From positions 496,001 to 560,000 of the forward strand of contig SCRD01000012.1 of assembly GCA_004298155.1 (NCBI GenBank): a stretch of 64,000 bases of DNA, given 5' to 3'. How positions within the stretch are numbered: position 1 is the stretch's first letter; the number at the start of each line of letters is the position of its first letter. Under the pieces are notes generated by a model that made no database searches, had not been told where the DNA came from, and worked only from the letters and a program-made list of their open reading frames with translations. Positions 56,077 through 64,000 of the stretch are shown here, piece after piece. The translations under genes and the position numbers were made by a program. The DNA comes from Acidobacteriota bacterium. GTDB taxonomy: Bacteria; Acidobacteriota; Terriglobia; UBA7540.

Positions 56077-56719
56077 CAGTCAAACCGCCGTCTACGAACA
56101 GTTTGATGACCGGACGCAGCAACATGAGGCATCCAGCCTCGGAATGTGGATTTTCCTGGCTACGGAAATCATGTTCTTTGGGGCAGTCTTCACGGCTTAT
56201 ACGATCTACCGAAACCTTTTCACCACAGCTTTTGAGGCCGGAAGCCATCTCCTGAACACGCCGGTCGGGGCCTTCAACACGGTGGTCCTTATTGGCAGCA
56301 GCTTGACAATGGCCCTGGCAGTGCATGCGGCGCAGAAGGGCAAGCGCAAGCAACTGATGGCATATCTGGTGTCGACCATGTGTCTGGGCAGCGTCTTCCT
56401 GTTTGTAAAGTTTGTGCTCGAGTGGATGCACGAGTATAAGGACGGCCTGGCCCCCGGTTTGCACTGGACATACGCCGGCCCTCAGTCCGGCCATGTGGCC
56501 ATGTTTTTTTGCTTTTACTTTATTTTGACGGGCATTCACGCAACCCACATGATTGTGGGCGAAGGAATCATGGTCGTCCTCCTCTATATGGCATGGAAAG
56601 GAAGGTTTTCCACCGAGCGCTATAACCCCATCGAAATGTTCGGGCTCTATTGGCATTTCGTCGATATTGTGTGGATCTTTCTGTTCCCATTACTGTACTT
56701 ACTTGGAGCACACTTCTAA
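56069..56719 (+). CDS. coxC: Cytochrome c oxidase subunit III
   Basis: The protein is 216 residues. The frame is open from far inside coxA, but the TTG at 56069 is preferred: GGAGG stands nine bases before it, and it gives a start ([10 protein letters not shown]) before the conserved [20 protein letters not shown]. Five TM helices are seen, the usual short caa3-type subunit III. Conserved [10 protein letters not shown] and [20 protein letters not shown] follow. It overlaps coxA by eight bases and shares TAATG with coxD. Confidence 0.92.
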   Translation: MHNSQTAVYEQFDDRTQQHEASSLGMWIFLATEIMFFGAVFTAYTIYRNLFTTAFEAGSHLLNTPVGAFNTVVLIGSSLTMALAVHAAQKGKRKQLMAYLVSTMCLGSVFLFVKFVLEWMHEYKDGLAPGLHWTYAGPQSGHVAMFFCFYFILTGIHATHMIVGEGIMVVLLYMAWKGRFSTERYNPIEMFGLYWHFVDIVWIFLFPLLYLLGAHF

Positions 56720-57060
56720 TGTCAGAACACATTGCGCCTCTGAAACTTTATTTCACTGTCTTCATCACCCTTCTGGTTTTGACCCTGGTGACCTGGAGAA
56801 TTGCCTACATCGATCTTGGCCGCTGGAATACCGTTGTGGCGCTGGCCATCGCTATCGGCAAGGCAACATTGGTGGGCACGTTCTTCATGCATCTCCGCTG
56901 GAGCGCCTCGACTGTTCGATTAGTGCTCTTTGCAGCCATCTTCTGGCTGGCGATTATGATCACACTCACCGCCGGAGACTTTTTTTCGCGCAGCACGGTC
57001 CAGCCATGGCAGGCTTCGTCTGCGGCCTCGCAACCCATGCCCTCGGCCGCACTACGCTAG
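56719..57060 (+). CDS. coxD: Cytochrome c oxidase subunit IV-like protein
   Basis: The protein is 113 residues starting in the TAATG junction with coxC. Three TM helices are present (about 8-28, 35-57 with the TFFMHLRW motif, and 65-88), matching the small prokaryotic subunit IV (COX4_pro) family. It is the last gene of the operon. No convincing hairpin with a T-run follows. Confidence 0.85.
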   Translation: MSEHIAPLKLYFTVFITLLVLTLVTWRIAYIDLGRWNTVVALAIAIGKATLVGTFFMHLRWSASTVRLVLFAAIFWLAIMITLTAGDFFSRSTVQPWQASSAASQPMPSAALR

Positions 57061-57334
57061 AGCATTGGCGTAATAACTTTGAGAACAACAGGAAAGCCTG
57101 CGCGCAGGTTATTATCCTTTGCGGTCCCGATTTCTTGAGTTGATCCGGGAAGCACCATCCACGCCACGTCCAGACCAACTGTCCTTCTCCCGCCCCGGTA
57201 CGAGCCGGGCATAGTGGCACGTGATGCGGAGGCCGTGGACGAGCATGCCCAGGCCCTCGCGCCCGGAAATCGACAATCGAGGCCAAACTGGATCCAATAG
57301 GCCGCTAATGGAACTGCCAGCAGCCGCGCCTTCT

Positions 57335-59764
57335 CTATTCCACATAAACACTCAGTTTTGCGCCAAGCGCCAGAAATAACCTCAGCCACTCCTGTGCAGA
57401 CCCGTCGCCACCGGCGGCACGGTTTCTGAACTCCATGCACCGCTGTTGCAGCACTTCGTAAAAAACATTTTGAGGCTGCCACAACCTCACCTGAAACGGC
57501 AGCATCCCTGCAACCTCAACCGCCGCTTCAAATGTCTGAAGCCGCAGAGTATCATCAGGCATCGCAAGGAACGCCGCTGCATGTTTCTCCAGGTTTCGCC
57601 GGACTGCAAATTCCAGCGCTGCCTTGTCAAAGACGATCCCCGCCCTTCTCATTTCATCGAGTAGTGGCCGGATCTGATCTGCATCCAGTATTTCAGTTTC
57701 GAGCAGCCGCCTGAGTTCGGAGTTTAAAGTGAATTCTGCAGCAATTCGAAAATGCTTTGGCTGGGCCATTCCAAGCGACGTGACAAAGCGAATCAGGGGT
57801 GCACCGCGCTCATAAATCCTTCGATATGCGGCTTCCGCCTCTGCCAGCGCGGATTGCAGAATGAGCCTTAGAATGTGCTGCTGCTGATCTCGAAACAGCA
57901 TTTTGAGCGTGTATGTTGCTGAACCGAAATGCTTGTCGACGATCCGCAATTTCTCCGGGAGATCTCCCCGCTCAAAGCTTTCGCTGGTCTCATTCACCAT
58001 CGCCTCATATTCAGCTTCGCTGCGGAACTTCCTGACTCCACCGCTAAGGTTATGATCGCCGAGGTGCAGAACACCAAAACTGATTTGTGAGCTTTCCCGC
58101 GTGATTTCCGAAGTGATCTGCGCGCGGCCGAGCGCCAGCCGTGTTTTGCCTTCGTCCAAGACCCTGTAGTCCTTGCGGTCAATGGTGTAGCAATAGATTT
58201 TTGTCTGTTGGCTATAAGGCTCGAAAAGCGAGCTGACCGCGTAATGGGCGCCCACCTTCAGCAAATTGATTGCGGCCGGGCGGACAAACTTCTCAAATAT
58301 CACCGCCCCGTTCCTGTGGTCCGGAACATTGCTCTCAGCTTTCTCCAGCTTCTCGATAAAGCGGGGTTCATAAGACTGCAGGAAGGCCTCTTCAGCCAGT
58401 TGGATTGCTCGCGCCGCGTATTGTATGACCTGGACAGTTTCAATGCCGGACAGCTCGTCAAAAAACCACCCACAGCTCGTATACATCAGCATCAGGTGAC
58501 GCTGAAGCTCCATCAGCTTGAGCGCCTCGACGCTCCGCTCCGGGCTGAGCGGGCCCGCGCCATACGCGTCCAGAAAGCGCCGGATACTCTCCTGGGAACG
58601 GTCCAGCATAACGTCAACATAGCCATTCCGCGCAGCCCACGGATCCTTAAAAAACTCCTTCCCCTTCCTCCCAAATGAAGCGTTGATGGTGTCACGCAGC
58701 CAGTCCAGAGCGTCGCGCAGCGGCGCTCTCCATTTCTGGTTCCATCCTTCGTGCCCGCCACTGTTGCATCCGCAATCATTTCGCCATCGCTCAACGCCGT
58801 GAGGACAACTCCAGGAGCTCTTATCGAATATTCGCGCTTCGTGGGCCGGCGGATGTTTCTCCAGGAATTCGCCGTAGTTGGTCAGTTTAACGGAGCCCTT
58901 AGCTTCGATGGAGTTCAAGGCGTAGGCAAGCGCCATGTCCCCATGCGGGTGGTGATGCCCATAGGTCTCGCCGTCCGTGGCAATATGGACCAATTGAGGC
59001 CCGTCGCGCTCGTCTGAAAACGCTCCAAGCAGCCTGTCTGCAAACCGATCACCGCTTATCAGCAAGCCTTCAAAAGCGACGGCACGGGAAATCGGCCCAT
59101 CGTAGAAAAACACATTGATCCATCGTCCGTAGCGAAGGCGCACACGATAGGCAATGGAGGGGTCGATGCGTCCGCCGCTTGTATCCCGCCAGTTACGCGC
59201 GCCGATGGCCCGTGCCCGCGAGGCCTGGTATGGCGATAGGACCGTGTACTTGATGCTATGTTGTGCCAGGATGTCCAGGGTTTCCAGATCGACAGCAGTT
59301 TCTGGCAGCCACATCCCCTCCGGGCTCCGTCCGAACCTGCGCTCAAAATCTCGGATTCCCCAGATGACTTGCGTCTCCTTGTCCCTGGTGTTCGCCAGGG
59401 GCATGATCATGTGGTTATGCGCCTGCGCTATTGCCGATCCGTGGCCCGAGTAATTTTTCTGGCTCTCCCGATCGGCCGCCAGGATGGCGCGATAGACATC
59501 CGGAGCGTTAACCTCGAGCCACATGAGTAACGTCGGACCGATGTTGAAACTTATCCTTGAGTAGTTATTGACAATCTTTTGAATACGCCCCTCTCCATCC
59601 ATGATTCGAGAGGCAGCATTCGGTCCGTAACACTCGGCTGAAATCCGCTCGTTCCAGTCATGATAGGGAAAAGCCGAGTCCTGGATTTCGATGGCTTCCA
59701 GCCAGGGATTCTCGCGCGGGGGCTGGTAGAAATGTCCGTGGATGCAAATATACCGATCTTGCAT
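57335..59764 (-). CDS. GH57-family alpha-glucan enzyme with DUF3536 domain
   Basis: The protein is 809 residues from the ATG at 59764, with GAGG just before it; a TTG three codons upstream is less likely. The GH57 catalytic barrel begins YICIHGHFYQPPREN, has the likely nucleophile region GMWLPETAVD and the later acidic IATDGETYGHHHPHGD. A DUF3536 C-terminal region occupies about 330-800. GH57 enzymes are retaining amylases, 4-alpha-glucanotransferases or branching enzymes. The exact reaction is open. It ends a malQ-glgB-treZ-GH57 run, with 18 bases to treZ. Confidence 0.88.
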   Translation of the reverse strand: MQDRYICIHGHFYQPPRENPWLEAIEIQDSAFPYHDWNERISAECYGPNAASRIMDGEGRIQKIVNNYSRISFNIGPTLLMWLEVNAPDVYRAILAADRESQKNYSGHGSAIAQAHNHMIMPLANTRDKETQVIWGIRDFERRFGRSPEGMWLPETAVDLETLDILAQHSIKYTVLSPYQASRARAIGARNWRDTSGGRIDPSIAYRVRLRYGRWINVFFYDGPISRAVAFEGLLISGDRFADRLLGAFSDERDGPQLVHIATDGETYGHHHPHGDMALAYALNSIEAKGSVKLTNYGEFLEKHPPAHEARIFDKSSWSCPHGVERWRNDCGCNSGGHEGWNQKWRAPLRDALDWLRDTINASFGRKGKEFFKDPWAARNGYVDVMLDRSQESIRRFLDAYGAGPLSPERSVEALKLMELQRHLMLMYTSCGWFFDELSGIETVQVIQYAARAIQLAEEAFLQSYEPRFIEKLEKAESNVPDHRNGAVIFEKFVRPAAINLLKVGAHYAVSSLFEPYSQQTKIYCYTIDRKDYRVLDEGKTRLALGRAQITSEITRESSQISFGVLHLGDHNLSGGVRKFRSEAEYEAMVNETSESFERGDLPEKLRIVDKHFGSATYTLKMLFRDQQQHILRLILQSALAEAEAAYRRIYERGAPLIRFVTSLGMAQPKHFRIAAEFTLNSELRRLLETEILDADQIRPLLDEMRRAGIVFDKAALEFAVRRNLEKHAAAFLAMPDDTLRLQTFEAAVEVAGMLPFQVRLWQPQNVFYEVLQQRCMEFRNRAAGGDGSAQEWLRLFLALGAKLSVYVE

Positions 59765-59782
59765 AAACCTCAATTCGTTTTA

Positions 59783-61615
59783 TTAATTAGACTGAAAAAG
59801 GACTATCGAGCTTGCGGCAAGTGAGAGGGACAAATTCCCGTCTGTTTCCAGCAGCTCAGGGCACAAGCACCCACTACCGCTCCATCGCTGGTCTGCGGAG
59901 TCCAGAATCCTCCTGAAATGTGCCTTCGGGAAAGGAAACACCGCAGTAGTTGGCCTGTTGCCGAAGTTAATGATGATAATAACCTGCCCCCCGCTTCCAC
60001 ACCTTCTGAGCCAAAGAAGCTTTTCGCTTTCAAACGCAACCGTCTCGATCGCATCCTGACAATTCCGTGGCAGATCGGGCAATTGTCTTCGCAATCGAAT
60101 CACCTCACGAACAAAATTATAAAGTACCTGATGGTGGCCCTCCTCTTTCAAATGATGATTCAATTTGCAGCCCTGAAATGTCTCCGTGCTCTGCGGATCA
60201 GGGATCTCTCCCGCCCAGTTGAATGCGGAAAATTCCTTCTGGCGCCCCTTCCTGACGACCTCGATCAGCTCGGGATCGGAGTGGCTGACAAAATACCTGA
60301 AGGGAGCGGTCTCGCCATATTCCTCTCCCATAAAAAGGAGAGGAGTAAATGGAGACAACAGCAACGCGCCTGCAGCCACCTTTAAAGCCTCAAAGGAAAC
60401 GATCTGGCTCAACCGCTCACCCAGCAGCCTGTTGCCAACCTGGTCGTGGTTCTGCGCAAACACCACAAACTTTTCCGGAGGCAGCTCTCTTGACGAGTTT
60501 CCATGCCGCCTGCCGCGGTAAGTAGAATACTGCCCGGAAAAGACAAATCCCTCCCGGTAGGCCACGGCCAGCTGTTCCACTCGACCGAAGTCCTTGTAAT
60601 AGCCATTCCGCTCAGGCGTCAGCAGAGTGTGCAGCGCATGGTGGAAGTCGTCGCTCCACTGGGCGTCCAGGCCATATCCGCCCGCCTCGCGGCGTCGAAT
60701 CACTCTCGAATCGTTCCGGTCGCTTTCAGCGATTACGTAGATCCTGCGCTTGAGCTCCAGTGCCTGCCGGTGGACAGCCATGCCGAGTTCTTCAAGAATC
60801 GGCCTGGCTGACGGGTCTACTATGGCATGAACCGCATCCAGCCTGAGCGCGTCGATACGAAACTCTTTCGTCCAGTAGAGAGCGTTTTCGATAAAAAACC
60901 GGCGGACTTCATCACTCCCAGGACCGTCAAAATTGATCGCCTGTCCCCACGGAGTTCGATACCGGTCAGTGAAGTATGGGCCGAATTCTGCCAGATAGTT
61001 CCCTTCCGGCCCGAGATGGTTGTAAACCACGTCGAGGACCACGGCCAGCCCGCGCGCGTGGCAGGCTTCAACGAGCGCCTTCAGGCCACGAGGTCCGCCA
61101 TAGGAATTCTGGACCGCAAACAGGAAAACCCCATCGTAGCCCCAATTTCTGCTTCCCGGGAACTGCGCGACCGGCATCAACTCGACAGCAGTGACGCCAA
61201 GCGTACGGAGTCCGTCAAGGTGTGGAATAACGGCCTCAAGCGTTCCGATATCCGTATAGGCGCCAACGTGAATTTCGTAGATGATATATTCGGAAAGATC
61301 GAGGCCCTTCCAGCCCGCATCACTCCACTCCGAAGACAGACCGACCACTTCAGAAGGCCCGTGCACGCCTTCCGGCTGGTAGCGCGAAGCCGGGTCCGGC
61401 CTCTCAGCTTTACCATCAGTCCGGTAAAAATAGCGTGTCCCGGGAGCGACTTCATCTGCAAGTACTTGATGGTAGCCGCGCTCGATCCGTTCCATTTCGA
61501 CAGCTCGGCCAGGAGAGCCGACCACAAGAAGCTCCACTTTTTGGGCGCGGGGCGCCCATACCTGAAAATGGCAGCGCCCGTCTCCAAGATAGGCCGCGCC
61601 CAGTGGAAAGCTCAT
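59783..61615 (-). CDS. treZ: Malto-oligosyltrehalose trehalohydrolase TreZ
   Basis: The 610-residue GH13 enzyme has an N-terminal E-set/CBM48 domain ([18 protein letters not shown]). The barrel includes [34 protein letters not shown], nucleophile region [14 protein letters not shown] and acid region [12 protein letters not shown]. The GSRNWGYDG and NHLGPEGNY stretches are distinctive of TreZ. It frees trehalose from maltooligosyltrehalose. TreY, which makes that substrate, is not in the window. It overlaps glgB by ATGA. Confidence 0.95.
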   Translation of the reverse strand: MSFPLGAAYLGDGRCHFQVWAPRAQKVELLVVGSPGRAVEMERIERGYHQVLADEVAPGTRYFYRTDGKAERPDPASRYQPEGVHGPSEVVGLSSEWSDAGWKGLDLSEYIIYEIHVGAYTDIGTLEAVIPHLDGLRTLGVTAVELMPVAQFPGSRNWGYDGVFLFAVQNSYGGPRGLKALVEACHARGLAVVLDVVYNHLGPEGNYLAEFGPYFTDRYRTPWGQAINFDGPGSDEVRRFFIENALYWTKEFRIDALRLDAVHAIVDPSARPILEELGMAVHRQALELKRRIYVIAESDRNDSRVIRRREAGGYGLDAQWSDDFHHALHTLLTPERNGYYKDFGRVEQLAVAYREGFVFSGQYSTYRGRRHGNSSRELPPEKFVVFAQNHDQVGNRLLGERLSQIVSFEALKVAAGALLLSPFTPLLFMGEEYGETAPFRYFVSHSDPELIEVVRKGRQKEFSAFNWAGEIPDPQSTETFQGCKLNHHLKEEGHHQVLYNFVREVIRLRRQLPDLPRNCQDAIETVAFESEKLLWLRRCGSGGQVIIIINFGNRPTTAVFPFPKAHFRRILDSADQRWSGSGCLCPELLETDGNLSLSLAASSIVLFQSN

Positions 61616-63585
61616 CCACGCTGTTCCTTATTCCTGAAAAAGAGGATCGAAAGCGCTGGCAGCGTAACCAGAACCGACCACGGACGCCTGTGATGCGAAA
61701 CCGGGCTTGCGTCCACTCCTCCCAGGTTACCCCAATTGCCGCCCCAATACCGGGCCGCATCACTGTTCGCAATCTCATGCCAGTAGCCGCCGCGGGGCAC
61801 GCCGATCCGGTAATTGGTCCGGGGCACAGGAGTGAAGTTGCACGCAACCAGTATCACGTCGTCAGTGGAATGCCCCTTCCGTATAAACGTCAGAACAGAC
61901 TGATCACTATCGCCGCAATCGATCCACTCAAACCCAGCGGGATCAGAATCTATTTCGTAGAGCGCTGGTTCCCGGCGGTAAGTTTGATTCAGGTCCTCTA
62001 CCCATTTATGCAGTCCTGAATGGCTTGGATACTGAAGAACGTGCCACTCCAGGCTCTCGTCATGGCTCCATTCTCTCACCTGCCCAAATTCCCCACCCAT
62101 AAACAGCAATTTTTTCCCGGGCTGGGCGTACATGCATCCCAGCAGCAGGCGCAGGTTTGCAAACCGCTGCCACTCATCACCCGGCATCTTTCCGATCAGA
62201 GAACCTTTTCCGTGGACGACTTCATCGTGAGATAAGGGAAGCACAAAATTCTCAGTAAAAGCATAAAGCATGCGGAAGGTCAGTGAGTTGTGGTGGAACT
62301 TTCTGTAGATGGGCTCCTGCTTCATGTATTCCAGCATGTCATGCATCCATCCCATGTCCCACTTCATTCCGAAGCCAAGCCCGCCAACGTACGTCGGGCG
62401 GGACACCATGGGCCAGGCAGTCGATTCTTCAGCAACCGTCTGGGTGTCAGGATGCGACTGGTAAATGTCCGTGTTAAAGCGGCGCAGAAAGCTGATGGCG
62501 TCAAGATTTTCGCGCCCGCCGTATTGATTGGGAATCCACTCGCCTTCTTTCCTGGAGTAGTCCAGATAGAGCATTGACGCGACCGCATCCACGCGCAACC
62601 CGTCTGCATGATAAACATCCATCCACATCATGGCGCTGCTCATCAGGAAGCTCCGTACCTCATTGCGCCCGTAATTGAAAATATAACTTCCCCAGTCCGG
62701 ATGAAAACCCTGGCGAGGGTCAGCGTGCTCAAAAAGGTGCGTGCCGTCGAAAAAGGCAAGCCCGTGCTCATCTGTCGGGAAGTGTGATGGGACCCAATCC
62801 AGATAAACGCCGATCCCGTGCTGGTGCAAGCAATCGATCAGGTACATGAAGTCCTGCGGTGTTCCGTGGCGGCTGGTGGGAGCAAAGTAACCCGTCGTCT
62901 GGTATCCCCACGATCCGCTGAACGGGTGCTCCATGATGGGAAGAAATTCCACGTGAGTGAAGCCCATCTTGAGCACGTAATCGGTCAGTTTTTGGGCTAG
63001 TTCACGATAAGTCAGAGGACGGTTGCCATCTTCGGGGACACGGGCCCAGGAACCCAAATGCACTTCATAGATTGACTGGGGACTGCCAAGAGAATTGTGC
63101 TGGCGTCGCTTTTCCATCCACTCCCTGTCACCCCATTCATAATGCAGGTCCCAGACCCGGGAAGCTGTGTCAGGCGGTACCTGGCGATAAATGGCAAACG
63201 GGTCCGTCTTGTCAACCCGATACATGTGGTAACGTGAGGCAATGTGATACTTATACAACTCACCCCGCCCGAGCCCAGGAATAAAACCTTCCCAGATCCC
63301 TGATTCCCCTCGCGGTCGCAGAGGGTGGCTCTCCTTGTCCCAGCCATTAAAATCTCCAATCACTGAAACATGCTCGGCGTTTGGCGCCCACACAGCAAAA
63401 CACACACCGCCCTGCCCGTCAACGTTCCGCGAGTGCGCACCCAGTTTCTGATAGAGCCGGAGGTGAGACCCTTCGTTGAAAAGGTAAACATCGTCTTCAG
63501 TCAGCATCGAAACTTCATAGTTCACGCGAGTGATCTCTCCCGCGGCCCGGCCTGTCTCGATGGAGTTATTCTCAGGCATCATCAT
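61612..63585 (-). CDS. glgB: 1,4-alpha-glucan branching enzyme GlgB
   Basis: The protein is 657 residues from the ATG at 63585, preceded by AAAGGAG; the TTG one codon earlier is a weaker start. CBM48 (about 50-130, [20 protein letters not shown]) is followed by the GH13 barrel with [40 protein letters not shown], nucleophile in [17 protein letters not shown] and TVAEESTAW. The GEFGQVREW and C-terminal barrel-end domain are typical. It adds alpha-1,6 branches to glycogen. It is coupled to malQ (TGATG) and treZ (ATGA). Confidence 0.97.
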   Translation of the reverse strand: MMMPENNSIETGRAAGEITRVNYEVSMLTEDDVYLFNEGSHLRLYQKLGAHSRNVDGQGGVCFAVWAPNAEHVSVIGDFNGWDKESHPLRPRGESGIWEGFIPGLGRGELYKYHIASRYHMYRVDKTDPFAIYRQVPPDTASRVWDLHYEWGDREWMEKRRQHNSLGSPQSIYEVHLGSWARVPEDGNRPLTYRELAQKLTDYVLKMGFTHVEFLPIMEHPFSGSWGYQTTGYFAPTSRHGTPQDFMYLIDCLHQHGIGVYLDWVPSHFPTDEHGLAFFDGTHLFEHADPRQGFHPDWGSYIFNYGRNEVRSFLMSSAMMWMDVYHADGLRVDAVASMLYLDYSRKEGEWIPNQYGGRENLDAISFLRRFNTDIYQSHPDTQTVAEESTAWPMVSRPTYVGGLGFGMKWDMGWMHDMLEYMKQEPIYRKFHHNSLTFRMLYAFTENFVLPLSHDEVVHGKGSLIGKMPGDEWQRFANLRLLLGCMYAQPGKKLLFMGGEFGQVREWSHDESLEWHVLQYPSHSGLHKWVEDLNQTYRREPALYEIDSDPAGFEWIDCGDSDQSVLTFIRKGHSTDDVILVACNFTPVPRTNYRIGVPRGGYWHEIANSDAARYWGGNWGNLGGVDASPVSHHRRPWSVLVTLPALSILFFRNKEQRG

Positions 63586-64000
63586 CAAATCTCCTTTCGG
63601 CGCCTCGCTGTGTCGAGCGCTTCAAGCATTTCTGCGATTTCCACTATTTGGGTAATCTGTTGCAGGCTGTATCTTGCTTTCCGTTTCCAGTTGGGGCGTT
63701 CTCCGCACGTCCCCGGAACATTCTGTGGCCGCTTCTCAAACCACAAGTCTTCAAGATTCACCATGGCTATCCGATTGCGGCCACTGCCCAAAAACTTCAA
63801 TGCAGCTTTCAAGACATCAACTATTGACGGGTTGGTTCGCTGGTGCCTGTCCGCGCACAAAAATCTTGCAAGCGCATTTCTCAGCCTGCTCCGGTTACCT
63901 AACTCGGTGATGGCTTCCTCTTTGGCGAGCAAGCCGAGGTCAACGCGGTCCTGAACATCCAGGCCCTCCCAGAAAGCAGCGAACGGAGGCATGTCGTGCG
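63585..64000 (-). CDS. malQ: 4-alpha-glucanotransferase, MalQ-like (partial, N-terminus outside window)
   Basis: The frame is open to the right edge, covering 138 C-terminal codons. It reads [12 protein letters not shown], a form of the THDxPT-FW segment of GH77 enzymes, and ends with [20 protein letters not shown], then [13 protein letters not shown], the conserved C-terminal ending of MalQ (MVQLEDL-NLPGT-PNWRR). It would rearrange maltodextrins. The stop overlaps the glgB start by one base. The N-terminal catalytic residues are outside, so the call rests on the C-terminal signature. Confidence 0.85.
   Translation of the reverse strand, partial: HDMPPFAAFWEGLDVQDRVDLGLLAKEEAITELGNRSRLRNALARFLCADRHQRTNPSIVDVLKAALKFLGSGRNRIAMVNLEDLWFEKRPQNVPGTCGERPNWKRKARYSLQQITQIVEIAEMLEALDTARRRKEI

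Noticed and set aside
57061-57334. Minus-strand frame through the coxD/GH57 spacer ending in a hydrophobic stretch
   Set aside because: It overlaps the GH57 gene out of frame, has no ribosome site and no family I recognise.
1-64000. CRISPR arrays, tRNA or rRNA genes, phage or transposase genes
   Set aside because: I looked for repeat-spacer arrays, tRNA-like cloverleaf sequences and transposase motifs and saw none; a tRNA scan would settle the tRNA point.

Overview
The window looks like a chromosomal segment of an Acidobacteriota member, or a close relative in that part of the tree. Four things point there: a PadR-controlled permease of the acidobacterial 'duplicated orphan permease' (ADOP/MacB-FtsX) type, a very large TPR + FG-GAP + ASPIC/UnbV secreted protein, an Alternative Complex III operon joined to a caa3 oxidase, and a delta-proteobacteria/acidobacteria-like pil order. 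This is inference from gene content only. Coding is dense and moderately GC-rich. I found no rRNA, tRNA, CRISPR, prophage or intact insertion sequence.

1-12 kb (minus strand): type IV pilus block reading pilB-pilT-pilC-pilS-pilR, a TMTC-like membrane glycosyltransferase with TPRs, pilA, then a second TMTC-like gene that runs off the left edge. A good sigma-54 -24/-12 element lies in front of pilA, downstream of the NtrC-type activator gene. 12-18 kb (plus): HhH-GPD DNA glycosylase, NtrY-like kinase, NtrX-like regulator and an endonuclease/exonuclease/phosphatase-family protein. 18-22 kb (minus): phoH-ybeY-CBS protein-era operon.

22-27 kb (plus): a group of small soluble genes (HxlR regulator, two DinB proteins, a VOC protein, a YCII protein, a BNR-repeat protein, a MoaD/ThiS-like protein) with the 3' remnant of a mazF/pemK toxin gene. 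27-31 kb (minus): truA, then padR translationally coupled to an ADOP permease. 31-42 kb (plus): TolC-family channel, a winged-helix protein, a type-B carboxylesterase and the 1,189-residue ASPIC/UnbV protein, separated by long gene-free stretches that carry repeats. 42-43.4 kb (minus): a small conserved-looking protein and a FliA-type sigma factor without flagellar neighbours.

44-57 kb (plus): a compact respiratory operon, actABCDEF, a small one-TM protein, sco, coxB (with fused cytochrome c), coxA (A2-type YSHP motif), coxC, coxD. Together these would form a quinol:cytochrome c/oxygen oxidoreductase chain. 57-64 kb (minus): alpha-glucan/trehalose operon reading malQ (partial)-glgB-treZ-GH57 enzyme, with stop/start overlaps between the first three genes.

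The most unusual points are the pilin gene sandwiched between two glycosyltransferase-like genes under a sigma-54 promoter, the ACIII-A2 caa3 operon with an uncharacterised membrane subunit candidate, the glycosylase that lacks both the lyase lysine and the fourth Fe-S cysteine, the unassigned ~440-residue C-terminal region of the ASPIC/UnbV protein, and several repeat or operator-like elements in the gene-free stretches.
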